Positions 16,872-24,900 of a stretch of DNA of 64,000 bases are shown here, piece by piece. The DNA is from Synechococcales cyanobacterium C42_A2020_086 (GTDB lineage Bacteria; Cyanobacteriota; Cyanobacteriia; Elainellales; Elainellaceae), in the NCBI GenBank assembly GCA_015272325.1, contig JACYLU010000030.1, forward strand, positions 1 through 64,000, in the 5' to 3' direction. Under the pieces are notes generated by a model that was not told the origin of the DNA, did no database searches, and worked only from the letters and a program-made list of their open reading frames with translations. Each line of letters begins with the position of its first letter. The first letter of the stretch is position 1. Made by a program: the position numbers and the translations under genes.

Positions 16872-17174
16872 ATGGCAGACCTCGATAGCACGACGACAAA
16901 TTTTGATGCGGAGCAGCTCAAAGCAGATATCGCAGCAGGTGAAGAGAAAGCGCCCCAGGTCAACGTTGAAGCTGACTATGAGCTGGCCAAGCAATTTGAT
17001 GTGGCAGACATTGACAAAACCGATGCAGGGGCAGAGGCGGCAGAGGCGGCAACTGCTCCGCAAGGTAAAGTGTCGGCACCTGAACCCATGAATACCAGCA
17101 GCGAGCAAGCCCAAGGCGACCCGAATGCCTTCCGCGAGATGGCTAAGGATGTGAATCCTCGCATTGAAGGGTAG
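16872..17174 (+). CDS. Small acidic, Ala-rich protein of unknown function
   Basis: The 100-residue product is rich in Ala, Asp and Glu, has no hydrophobic segment, and looks largely disordered apart from a possible helix around residues 10-45. It contains no Cys. A GGAG ribosome-binding site precedes the ATG, and a good intrinsic terminator follows at 17221, so it is a monocistronic gene. It is divergent from the helical carotenoid protein, with about 210 bp between starts. I recognise no family. The well-formed start and terminator make the gene convincing although its function is unknown. Confidence 0.7.
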   Translation: MADLDSTTTNFDAEQLKADIAAGEEKAPQVNVEADYELAKQFDVADIDKTDAGAEAAEAATAPQGKVSAPEPMNTSSEQAQGDPNAFREMAKDVNPRIEG

Positions 17175-17220
17175 CGTTTAGGCAGTTCATCTCCAGCGAT
17201 CAACCATCATAATTGCGACT

Positions 17221-17250
17221 AAGGGGTAAGGCAACTTGCCCCTTTTGTTT
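17221..17250 (+). terminator. Intrinsic terminator after the small acidic protein gene
   Basis: AAGGGG (17221-17226) pairs with CCCCTT (17239-17244). The stem continues after one mismatch with AAG/CTT around a GCAA tetraloop. A T-rich tail (TTGTTT) follows. Confidence 0.75.
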
Positions 17251-17367
17251 GCCAATTTTTGTCGGAATGTGAGCTACACGACCTGACAAAGCTCCCAAAA
17301 TTCGCTACATCTAGCAGCGGTAAGTGAATGCACTATTGGATCTTTTCTATTAACTCTATTAACTCCC

Positions 17368-19287
17368 ATGAAGGTGTGGCGCTGGTTGTGGTGTTTGGAG
17401 TCTGAACTAGGAAACCGTCCTCCGATCCAGAAACATGTTGTTAAAAGTAGCCTGCTGCTAGCCGCTGTTTCGCTGGCAGCCGCTCCGTTTCTGAATTCTG
17501 CGGTGTCCTCTCTGTCGATCGCCCGCTCGGTTGCTCAGTCGGAGTCTTCTGAAGCATCCGATTTATCCCGTTCATTGCCCGATCCGCTGCTTGAAGAAAA
17601 CCCGGCGGTAGAGGCTGCAGTTCCCTTACTCGAGGAACCCGGAACTCCTGAGGCAGACCGTGCAGCGGAGTCTGATGCTGCCTCTCCGGATGCTGCGGCA
17701 ACCTCCTGTGCGGCTCCGGTGATTGCTCCTAGCTTTGACCAGCTCGTGACTGATACCAGCGTTGCTGTAGTGGAAGGGTTGGGTTCGGTGCTGGCAGCTC
17801 AGTTGGCGGCTCGTCCGTTTCCGCAGATCCACGAGCGGGCACGACTAGCAAGGGTGCCGGTTATCATGTATCACGACATCCTGCCCGAGAAGCAGGTGTT
17901 TTTTGACGTGACGCCAGCCGAATTTGAGGCCGATTTGCAATTGATTCGGGAAAATGGACTGACGCCGATCAGTCTTGACCAGCTCGTAGCCCACTTGCGA
18001 ACGGGAATTCCTCTGCCTCCAAAGCCCATTCTGCTCAGCTTTGATGATGGCTACGAAGGGCACTACACCTACGTTTACCCGTTGCTGAAGCAATATGGCT
18101 ATCCCGGCATGTTTGGCATTTACACCAACAAGGTTGGTCGCACCTTGGGGCGGTCGAGCCTAACGTGGGAGCAGCTCCGCGAGATGGCGGCCGATCCGCT
18201 CGTGACGATTGCCTCCCACAGCATTAGCCATCCTCCTGATTTGCGAGAGCTGCCCGATGACCATCTGCGACAGGAAATTGTAGAATCGAAGCGGATTTTG
18301 GAAACCGCGCTGGGTATTGCCATCGAGCACTTTGTCTACCCCGAGGGCAACACTGACGAGCGGGTACAGCGCTGGGTGCAGCAGGCAGGCTACCAATCGG
18401 CGCTAACGATGAACGATGAAATGAATTTATTTGCTGGAGCGTCAGAGAGTCTGCTAAGCATTCAGCGGGTCGGGCAGTCGCAGTTGGAAACGGTGATTCA
18501 GCAGGCATATGGTGGCCCGCCGTTGCCGCGCTGGGGGCAAGCCTTCCGCTTTGATGCACCGTTTCAGCTCAATACCGTCACCGTCAACGAGGTGCCGCTG
18601 ATTTTAGCGTCTGGGGGGCGTCCAGTCACTATCCATGCCGACAGTCGCTATCAGGTGTGGGAAATTACCGAACATACCAACGCTGTCGCCGCCGTCGATG
18701 GCGGTTTTTTTTCGTTGGAGCATCTTGATTCGAATGTGATGGTCGGTCCGGTGTTGAGCCAAAACACCCAAACCTTTGTACCGGGCAATGTCAAAGAAAT
18801 TCGCCGCATAGCTGGTCGTCCTTTAGTGCTGATCAGCCCGACGCAGGTGAAGTTTATTCCCTTCGACCCCACACAGCACAATACGCTGGAGGGCGTCCAA
18901 GCTGAGCTACCCAATCTAACGGATGCCTTTGTTGCTGCTGCTTGGCTCGTCAAAGACGGACAACCCCAGCCTGCTAGCAGCTTCGGCAATCTGTTCGACT
19001 TTGACGCCGCTCGTGACCGGGCCTTCTGGGGCATCGACCAGTCGGGGCAACCCGTGGTGGGTGTTTCAGGGGATTATGTGGATTCCGTGACCCTAGGAGA
19101 GGCCCTCAGCCAAGCTGGATTGCGCGATGCGGTCATGCTCGACTCGGGAGCTAGCGCCTCGTTGATGTATCAGGGCAAGTCGCAGATGAGCTATGAGCCG
19201 CGCCCAGTGCCCCACGTTGTGGCTCTAGTGCCGCCGCAGGGGTTAGCCATGTGCCGCAAAGAGAGAGCAGAAAACGCTGAAGAATGA
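17368..19287 (+). CDS. NodB-type polysaccharide deacetylase fused to a phosphodiester glycosidase (NAGPA) domain
   Basis: The 639-residue protein has an N-terminal hydrophobic segment (about residues 26-50), which is a signal anchor or signal peptide, followed by a low-complexity acidic linker. The NodB domain (about 165-375) starts at PVIMYHDI and shows the catalytic/metal motif SFDDGYEG and the metal-binding HSISHP. The C-terminal NAGPA/DUF2233-type domain (about 395-625) shows VDGGFF and a late LDSGASASLMYQ motif. The likely role is remodelling of cell-wall or exopolysaccharide sugars outside the inner membrane: deacetylation plus cleavage or capping of glycosidic phosphodiesters. No ribosome-binding site stands before the ATG, so the exact start is less sure. 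It lies alone. Confidence 0.88.
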   Translation: MKVWRWLWCLESELGNRPPIQKHVVKSSLLLAAVSLAAAPFLNSAVSSLSIARSVAQSESSEASDLSRSLPDPLLEENPAVEAAVPLLEEPGTPEADRAAESDAASPDAAATSCAAPVIAPSFDQLVTDTSVAVVEGLGSVLAAQLAARPFPQIHERARLARVPVIMYHDILPEKQVFFDVTPAEFEADLQLIRENGLTPISLDQLVAHLRTGIPLPPKPILLSFDDGYEGHYTYVYPLLKQYGYPGMFGIYTNKVGRTLGRSSLTWEQLREMAADPLVTIASHSISHPPDLRELPDDHLRQEIVESKRILETALGIAIEHFVYPEGNTDERVQRWVQQAGYQSALTMNDEMNLFAGASESLLSIQRVGQSQLETVIQQAYGGPPLPRWGQAFRFDAPFQLNTVTVNEVPLILASGGRPVTIHADSRYQVWEITEHTNAVAAVDGGFFSLEHLDSNVMVGPVLSQNTQTFVPGNVKEIRRIAGRPLVLISPTQVKFIPFDPTQHNTLEGVQAELPNLTDAFVAAAWLVKDGQPQPASSFGNLFDFDAARDRAFWGIDQSGQPVVGVSGDYVDSVTLGEALSQAGLRDAVMLDSGASASLMYQGKSQMSYEPRPVPHVVALVPPQGLAMCRKERAENAEE

Positions 19288-19610
19288 GAGCCACGTTGCG
19301 TTAGGCCGCCACGGTCGTCGCGCAACCCTGCCTAGAATGTGGATTGGTGACAGCCTCAATCAGGTGGCGGTCTGTTTCACCGTTTGCGCGTACTGAGGTT
19401 TTTAGCGGAAGGGGGTTTCTAGCAGATGCGGTCACTGCATCCGTTGGATTTTAAGGAGCAGTGTATTGAGAAGTACTGAATAGCAGATACACAGTTTGGT
19501 AGACGCGAATAACACTGGGACTCCTCACAATGAGCTTAATTGATAGGTTCGATGAACTTGCTTCAAAATGATGTTTTGTGATGTCATTGCCCTGAATCAG
19601 GTGAGGACTC
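19288..19610. other. Intergenic stretch without a supported gene
   Basis: No coding frame is supported. Just after the deacetylase gene an inverted repeat (GTTGCG...CGCAAC, about 19298-19330) could fold, but without a T-run. The ribosome-binding site of the lipoprotein gene lies at its end. Confidence 0.5.
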
Positions 19611-19862
19611 ATGACTAAGACGACTAAAACGGTCGCATTACTTGCTTTGCTCATTGGGTTCTCGATGCTATTCGCTGCCTGCGAACCTGCTGGCACAGGT
19701 GGAACCGGAACGACAGAACCCTCTCCTACCCCACCAACCGACCCCGGAACTGGAACCACAGAGACACCTCCACTTACACCAACCGACCCTGGAACCACGC
19801 CAACTGACCCCGGAACTGGAACGACCCCGGCAACTCCCGCTGACCCAACTCCTTCCCCCTAA
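19611..19862 (+). CDS. Small lipoprotein with Thr/Pro/Gly repeats
   Basis: The 83-residue product begins with a basic Lys/Thr segment and a hydrophobic stretch (VALLALLIGFSMLFAA) ending in a lipobox LFAAC, so Cys24 should be lipidated. The rest is a low-complexity tail of TDPGTGTT/PTDPG repeats, encoded by recurring CCGACCCCGGAACTGGAAC-like units. It is an exported lipoprotein with a flexible linker-like body and no enzymatic domain. The start is supported by GTGAGGA before the ATG. The repeats make its length likely to vary between strains. The role is unknown. Confidence 0.75.
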   Translation: MTKTTKTVALLALLIGFSMLFAACEPAGTGGTGTTEPSPTPPTDPGTGTTETPPLTPTDPGTTPTDPGTGTTPATPADPTPSP

Positions 19863-19972
19863 TCAGCAGCTAGGCTGGGTCAGGCAAGTGTGGTTCTAGA
19901 AGCCGAGAGAGCTGCCCCGACTGGTCCTAACTCCAAAATCACCTATGTCAAGCCCTTGATTTCCCGTTGTCG

Positions 19973-20503
19973 CTACACGGGATCCTCCGCCAAGAACTTC
20001 AGGACATGCTCAACGGAAGATGTTAGGGAACCACGATGAAAACTGACCGAAAACGATTCGGCAATGCACTCAAAGGTTGAATCGTGGAACGCAAAGACGA
20101 AATGGTGACGATTCTCCATAAATCGCTGCGGATCATGGTATGGATGAACGGAGTTCATTTTCTCAAGCTGGCGGAGCCAAGATGAATCAAGGACTTCAAA
20201 CGCCGAATAAGGAGTCAGCCCACGACTTGCAAGCGGATGCCCATGAAACGCTTCATCATTCGGTGGTCCAAACATATGAATATAAGGACGGTGAAAGCGG
20301 ATAATCGCAACGAGCATATCCGAAGTATCGGGCGACATGATATTGATGTCAGTGCCATCCCAGTTGGGATCTGGTTCGGACACAAGGTATTCGAGGATTA
20401 GCCGATAGTCGTCTGCCCAAACAAACGGAAGCGGTGCGCCGACGTCTGATTGCGGCACGTTTTTTAGTTCAACAACGGTATCTCTCGAATCGACCGTGTA
20501 CAT
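19973..20503 (-). CDS. Conserved hypothetical protein, FHGHPL/SSWLRQLE family
   Basis: The 176-residue soluble protein has a distinctive conserved core: IIRFHRPYIHMFGPPNDE, then FHGHPL, SAFEV-x-DSSWLRQLE, MNSVHPYHD and a closing FAFHDSTFECIAE. I recognise this pattern from uncharacterised bacterial proteins scattered over many phyla, but I know no function. It is rich in His and aromatic residues, with no signal peptide and no membrane segment. It stands alone, convergent with the lipoprotein gene. The ATG is reasonable, although only a distant GAGGA precedes it. Confidence 0.75.
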   Translation of the reverse strand: MYTVDSRDTVVELKNVPQSDVGAPLPFVWADDYRLILEYLVSEPDPNWDGTDINIMSPDTSDMLVAIIRFHRPYIHMFGPPNDEAFHGHPLASRGLTPYSAFEVLDSSWLRQLEKMNSVHPYHDPQRFMENRHHFVFAFHDSTFECIAESFSVSFHRGSLTSSVEHVLKFLAEDPV

Positions 20504-20932
20504 GAGGGCGTCATCCTCTTACGGCAAACGGTGCTGTTCAGCGGTTGCAAACTGACTTTACCACTCATACGCTATTCCAAGACTACTGTCCTCCCCAGCT
20601 GTACCTCGGGTGCTCTAGAACACTAATAGAACACTAAGGACAGTCTCGAACCATTGCCCCAACCCACTGCGCGGTGCTGCCCGCTGTGACACGGCCCTCC
20701 GTAATACTATGAATGAGACACCCGCTCGCTTACAAATTCGCTTACAAATTCGCTTACAAATTACTGTCTAGTTCAGGTGAAGTTCTATTTGATCGAGCTG
20801 CTGGAACGCCTCAAACGAAACCCGGCAATGGCAGTCATTGACAATCAGCATTAAGCATCAACAGCAACTAATGGTTGGTTCAACTAGCTGTGCAAATGCG
20901 GCCAACTTGGCATCGACCGCACTGTGCTGCAT
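20504..20932. other. Intergenic stretch with a tandem repeat
   Basis: I see no gene in this spacer. It holds the three-copy 12-bp repeat at 20727-20762. The rest shows no structured element. Confidence 0.55.
20727..20762. repeat. Three exact 12-bp tandem repeats
   Basis: CGCTTACAAATT is present three times in direct succession (20727-20738, 20739-20750, 20751-20762) in non-coding DNA. Confidence 0.92.
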
Positions 20933-21613
20933 CTAGAAGTTGTAACCAACCCCTAAAATTACGCTCCCTTCCGTATCTCGGAAAAACGCTACGTTTCCCT
21001 GCACCGTCAGCGTCACGCGATCGGCAACCGGGATATCTATACCGCCCGTAATTAAGGGTCGAGCTAGACTATCGCTACCTGTCGAAATAGCCACACCACC
21101 CCCAATGAAGGGAGCAACGTCGAAATCAACCGCTTCAGTTACTGGAGCAATGGGGAAGTCAGCCGTCAAGGGCAGCAGAATGGTTGGGTCATTCCCGACA
21201 ACAACTGCGGGACGGGCTGAGAAATTGTTCGTTAGCCCAATCTTGCTATAGATGGTGAAGTTACCTTCTCCCATAGCGGTATCGCCCCCAAAGCCAATAT
21301 TGCCCCCCACACCGATGTAGCTAGGACCCGAGCGAGTTGCTCGCCCAGGAGAAATGGTCTGTGCCACTAAATCATCGCTGAGAATAACCAAGTCGGCGGC
21401 ATTTTGCGAGTCGGCTGCTACCGCTTCGGGACTAGCAGAGGTGACCGCTTGATCTGGCGCCGCTTGATCTAGCCCTGATTCAGCTAGCACTGCTTGCTCT
21501 GGTACTAATGGCGTCGTTGAGCTTTCTGCACGGGCCGGCGTGGCACCTACAAGCATGGAGGCAGCGGCAAGCCCCATGACAATAGCACTGAAATGGCAGT
21601 ATCTAGTATTCAT
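20933..21613 (-). CDS. Outer-membrane beta-barrel-like protein
   Basis: The 226-residue product has a clear Sec signal peptide ending TPARA (cleavage before ES). An acidic, Ala/Gln-rich linker to about residue 90 is followed by a barrel-like domain of alternating hydrophobic residues that ends in VGYNF with a C-terminal Phe, the usual signal for outer-membrane assembly. The domain opens with SYIGVGGNIGFGG and has a PFIGGGV repeat. The same architecture is found in the protein encoded at 41787-42308, so the two are paralogues. AGGAGA before the ATG supports the start. It may be a porin-like or structural barrel; substrate unknown. Confidence 0.8.
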   Translation of the reverse strand: MNTRYCHFSAIVMGLAAASMLVGATPARAESSTTPLVPEQAVLAESGLDQAAPDQAVTSASPEAVAADSQNAADLVILSDDLVAQTISPGRATRSGPSYIGVGGNIGFGGDTAMGEGNFTIYSKIGLTNNFSARPAVVVGNDPTILLPLTADFPIAPVTEAVDFDVAPFIGGGVAISTGSDSLARPLITGGIDIPVADRVTLTVQGNVAFFRDTEGSVILGVGYNF

Positions 21614-22030
21614 TTAATGTCTCCTGATCAACTGCGTCAACAGTGCAGCCTGCCCCAGTCAGCAAGTTTCTGGAAACAGGTTGCTATTTTGATGAATTGA
21701 AGCGCTTGAACCTCAGCTTTCACTTTTAGCTGAATGGCTCTCTGAACTGTCCTTCCTTCAGTTTGAATGACAAATGTGACGCAAAAGTGATTAATAGAAT
21801 AAAGGTGTCGAGAAGCATGACAGAACACAATTTTTGGCAGTTTCTGGTCATCCCTTCGGCATAGGGCAGGGCGTTCTCTCACAGTGGTTAAGCGCAGCAA
21901 ACGCCGAATTTGTTGCTCCGGAATCCTTGGTGGAGCAAGACTTCAATACGATGTTCAAAACTAGTATGCTTGATGGAGAGTCTGTTGTGCACAATCCTCT
22001 TCAAGGTGTGTGGCTGAAGTCAGCTGTTTT
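21614..22030. other. Intergenic stretch without a supported gene
   Basis: This is the leader of the beta-barrel gene plus the region after the GT4 gene. A plus-strand frame at 21834-22097 overlaps the GT4 coding end and lacks a ribosome-binding site. Nothing else is seen. Confidence 0.5.
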
Positions 22031-23275
22031 TTACGAAAGTTTCATTGCTTTGACAGGTTGTTGCCCAGTTCTTTTCCGCTGGTGCAGGATCTGCTGATAT
22101 ACTTGTACCATCTGTTGAGCGATGCTAGTCCAGCTATAGTGGGTCACCGCGTAGGACTGAGCATTGGCGCCTCGCTGCTGACGAGCTATCGGATCATTCA
22201 GGGCAGCCTGCAACGCCTGGATTAAAGAGTCCACACGGCAAGCACAAACCCAACCAGCCGCTGCCTGCTGAATGGCCGGCCAGATGTGAACTTGATCGGA
22301 AACCACCACAGGGGTAGCTGCAGCCATTGCCTCTGCAACGGCAATTCCGAAGTTCTCGTAGTAGGACGGCAGCACAAATAAATCAGCGGCTTGCAGCAGT
22401 GTTGTTTTCAGCTCGCCCGATACAAATCCGGTTACAGTTGTAGACTGGCCTAGTGGCGATGCTTGCAGACGAGTCCGAATCGCTGCTTCATAAGCGGGAT
22501 CTTGGGGATTCGCTCCCGCCAACACAAACTGAAAAACCTGACCGTCTGCTTGTAGCTTCTCTAGAGCCGGCAGCAACAAATCCAGCCCTTTTTTAGGATC
22601 AATCCGCGACATAAACAGCAGCAGTGGGCGATCGGCGGCAATGTGCCATTGTTGCTGCACGACAGCTTTAGCGACGGCTTGAGAGGGGTGGAGCGGTGCA
22701 TTGAGGTCCACGCCCAGCGGCATGACCAGATCCTGCGTCACTGCACCAAACCGCTGCGACACGGCGGCTTCTTGCTCACTGGTGAAATGCACAGCCGCTG
22801 CCCCAGCCAGATTCGCTCGTTCAAAGCAGGCGGCGTACAGCCGTTTCAGCTGTAACTTCTTCTGCAAATCGGCCGGATCCAGCGTACCCAGAGGTCGCAG
22901 GATATAAGGCAACTGCTGCCAGCGGGCGACTGTAGCAGCCGCAGTGCTCACAGGAGAAAACAGAGCGTGAATGTGAGCTAAGTCGTACTGATACGCATGT
23001 TGGCTCAGCCAGCGCACCAATTCCCAAGAGAACTTGTATCGCCGGAACGGGGAACAGCGAAAATAGCGAATTTGATAACCATCCTGCTGCACGGGACAAT
23101 CAAGAGGAACGGCAAGCGGCGGTTGCCCACTGTCGCCATTGGCGTTGGTGGTTAGCACCGTTACTTCAATGCCGTGGGTTGCTAGCCCTTTAGAAAGACC
23201 CAGCACCATTTGGCTCGGACCTCCATACACCCTAGACAGCGAGGGCACAATTTGCAAAATTCGCGGAGCCGCCAT
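22031..23275 (-). CDS. Family 4 glycosyltransferase, HpsP/HpsO-like
   Basis: The 414-residue protein is a GT-B fold, retaining family 4 glycosyltransferase. The N-terminal domain opens with RILQIVPSLSRVYGGPSQMVLGLSKGLA. The C-terminal domain carries FMSRIDPKKGLDLLLPAL, and the nucleotide-sugar signature is ENFGIAVAEAMAAATPVVVS. It would add a sugar from a nucleotide donor to a growing glycan on the cytosolic face of the membrane. It lies downstream of a GT2 gene and an HpsL-like polymerase gene on the same strand, separated from the GT2 gene by a small opposite-strand gene. Membership of a hormogonium-type polysaccharide cluster is inferred from this context. The sugar is unknown. Confidence 0.88.
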   Translation of the reverse strand: MAAPRILQIVPSLSRVYGGPSQMVLGLSKGLATHGIEVTVLTTNANGDSGQPPLAVPLDCPVQQDGYQIRYFRCSPFRRYKFSWELVRWLSQHAYQYDLAHIHALFSPVSTAAATVARWQQLPYILRPLGTLDPADLQKKLQLKRLYAACFERANLAGAAAVHFTSEQEAAVSQRFGAVTQDLVMPLGVDLNAPLHPSQAVAKAVVQQQWHIAADRPLLLFMSRIDPKKGLDLLLPALEKLQADGQVFQFVLAGANPQDPAYEAAIRTRLQASPLGQSTTVTGFVSGELKTTLLQAADLFVLPSYYENFGIAVAEAMAAATPVVVSDQVHIWPAIQQAAAGWVCACRVDSLIQALQAALNDPIARQQRGANAQSYAVTHYSWTSIAQQMVQVYQQILHQRKRTGQQPVKAMKLS

Positions 23276-23461
23276 AACAAGTTAGACCCGTAGAAACCGT
23301 AAGGTCTATCTCTGCAGAGAGAGTGGACTCCCCCAATCGATAGAACACTAGAGATATGAGCAAAAAATCGCTCTTGCGAAAGAGGACGTATTAAAAAGGT
23401 GCCCCTAAATTGAAAAGCGATAACGCAAGTCAATACCGTTATTGAAAAAAGGAGTAGAGAT

Positions 23462-23800
23462 ATGCCTTTGCTAAGGTTGGATGAATTTAACGTGCGAAAC
23501 CAAAGCCAATCAGATAGCTATCGCCTTAAAGGAATGCCCGTTCATTCTGATTTGACTGCCGGAATGATTGCCGATCGGTCGCAGGAGCACCTAGGCACCG
23601 TCAGCGATCTCCTAGTCAACGAAACTGGAGCTATTGAGTATCTGGTGCTGGATCTGGGTAGTAGCCTGACAGGTAGACAAGTTATGCTGCCTATCGATCG
23701 GGCGCGAATTGACCATAAAGAGAACTGTGTCTACGCTATGGGCATGACCAAGGATCAGGTTGAACAATTGCCTGCATTTACCTCGGAGCGCTCGTTATAG
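23462..23800 (+). CDS. PRC-barrel domain protein
   Basis: The 112-residue protein is a single PRC-barrel: LKGMPVHSD, then the typical LGTVSDLLVNETGAIEYLVLD strand-turn-strand, and LPIDRARID. PRC-barrels are found in RimM and in photosynthetic reaction-centre H subunits. Stand-alone cyanobacterial versions are often stress-related, but this one is not characterised. AAGGAG stands before the ATG. The gene lies on the plus strand inside the minus-strand polysaccharide cluster, and its 3' end overlaps the GT2 gene tail-to-tail by 23 bp. Confidence 0.85.
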   Translation: MPLLRLDEFNVRNQSQSDSYRLKGMPVHSDLTAGMIADRSQEHLGTVSDLLVNETGAIEYLVLDLGSSLTGRQVMLPIDRARIDHKENCVYAMGMTKDQVEQLPAFTSERSL

Positions 23801-24806
23801 CTGTCGCTGAAGGAACCGTGCTTCTATGGGCTGAGGTGGCAACGCGGCGGCTGTATATTTGTCCATCATCCCATGGGGTTTTCAGCCAAGTCGCGACTGC
23901 GCTGCCAAAACCAATCCCATAGAAGAGCATCCGGCTCAGTACCTTGAGAGGGGACCCGCTTTTACAACAGGGTGGGTGTCCCAGCACTTGGCAGTCGAAC
24001 AATTTGGCGGCAAGCCGACAGAACTGGGACAGCGTCAGATTTTTCAGTGCCATTAAAAAGTTATTGTGATAGAAAGTCACTTGATAGTGAAAAGAGCGAG
24101 TGCTGATGTCGTGGCAGCCCCCTGTTTCCTCGCCGAGATGGATTAGATGTGCCGCCGGCTCATACCAAATTTGATACCCCGTTGGGCGAATCCGGAGGCA
24201 AAAGTCTGATTCTTCACGGACGGCGCTGCCACGGTAGCGCTCATCGAACCAGAGCTGATGTTGGTCAAAGATATCCCGCCGAAAGGACATATTGCAGCCC
24301 CGAGCCGTTAGCACCGGCTGTGGTTTGATGGTATGTACCAAATTGAGATGATACCAAGCTATGCCGGGGTCCATAGCCTCAGGGGGCAAATCCTGGATCA
24401 CGAGGTCCGGTTCAGCTTCAGCCAGTTTCATGCGGTCAAACACGCGCCCAGCAACCGCTCCTACGTCAGAACGGTCCATAAATACGCGGGCATGTGCTAA
24501 CAGGAATCCAGGGGGCAGCACCACATCGTCGTCGATGAATACAATAAGTTCTCCGGTAGAGCAGCGTACGCCGTAGTTGCGGGCACCGGGCAAACTAGCC
24601 CAATCCACACGCAACCAGCGAATCGTCCCATCCGTTGCTAATTGGTTCAGGTAAGCATCGGTAGCAGGCTCGTGGATAGGAGTCTGATCCACAACTAGCA
24701 CTTCATAGGTGGGGTAATCTTGTTGGATTACGCTGGCTAGAGTGTCTCGTAGCACTGCTTCACGACCATAGGTTGGAATGATTACGGAAACTGAAGGAAA
24801 GACCAT
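23778..24806 (-). CDS. Family 2 glycosyltransferase, HpsN-like
   Basis: The 342-residue protein has the GT-A fold of family 2: VSVIIPTYGREAVLRDTLASV at the N-terminus, VLVVDQTP, and the metal-binding FIDDDVVLPPGFL motif. These are followed by the acceptor-side GCNMSFRRDIFD and a ValArgGluGluSer motif. It would transfer a sugar from a nucleotide donor to a lipid-linked glycan. The next gene upstream encodes the HpsL-like polymerase, 94 bp away. In N. punctiforme-type clusters HpsL is accompanied by glycosyltransferases of this kind, so HpsN is the likely name, but this is not certain. The C-terminal 70 residues are basic and less conserved. Confidence 0.88.
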   Translation of the reverse strand: MVFPSVSVIIPTYGREAVLRDTLASVIQQDYPTYEVLVVDQTPIHEPATDAYLNQLATDGTIRWLRVDWASLPGARNYGVRCSTGELIVFIDDDVVLPPGFLLAHARVFMDRSDVGAVAGRVFDRMKLAEAEPDLVIQDLPPEAMDPGIAWYHLNLVHTIKPQPVLTARGCNMSFRRDIFDQHQLWFDERYRGSAVREESDFCLRIRPTGYQIWYEPAAHLIHLGEETGGCHDISTRSFHYQVTFYHNNFLMALKNLTLSQFCRLAAKLFDCQVLGHPPCCKSGSPLKVLSRMLFYGIGFGSAVATWLKTPWDDGQIYSRRVATSAHRSTVPSATAITSAPR

Positions 24807-24900
24807 CTCACAACTCGCTGTGCAGTGTTAGGAATGAAAAATCAAGCGGCTGAGGAAGATTACCAACCTTTGCGGTGGACTCCCCATTGAACCTAGGTGT

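Noticed and set aside
19520-19530. A Yfr1-like core (ACTCCTCACAA) in the spacer before the lipoprotein gene
   Set aside because: Only ten of eleven bases match and no flanking hairpin pair or terminator is visible, so it is probably chance.
21834-22097. Plus-strand 87-codon frame between the beta-barrel and GT4 genes
   Set aside because: Overlaps the GT4 coding end on the other strand and has no ribosome-binding site.
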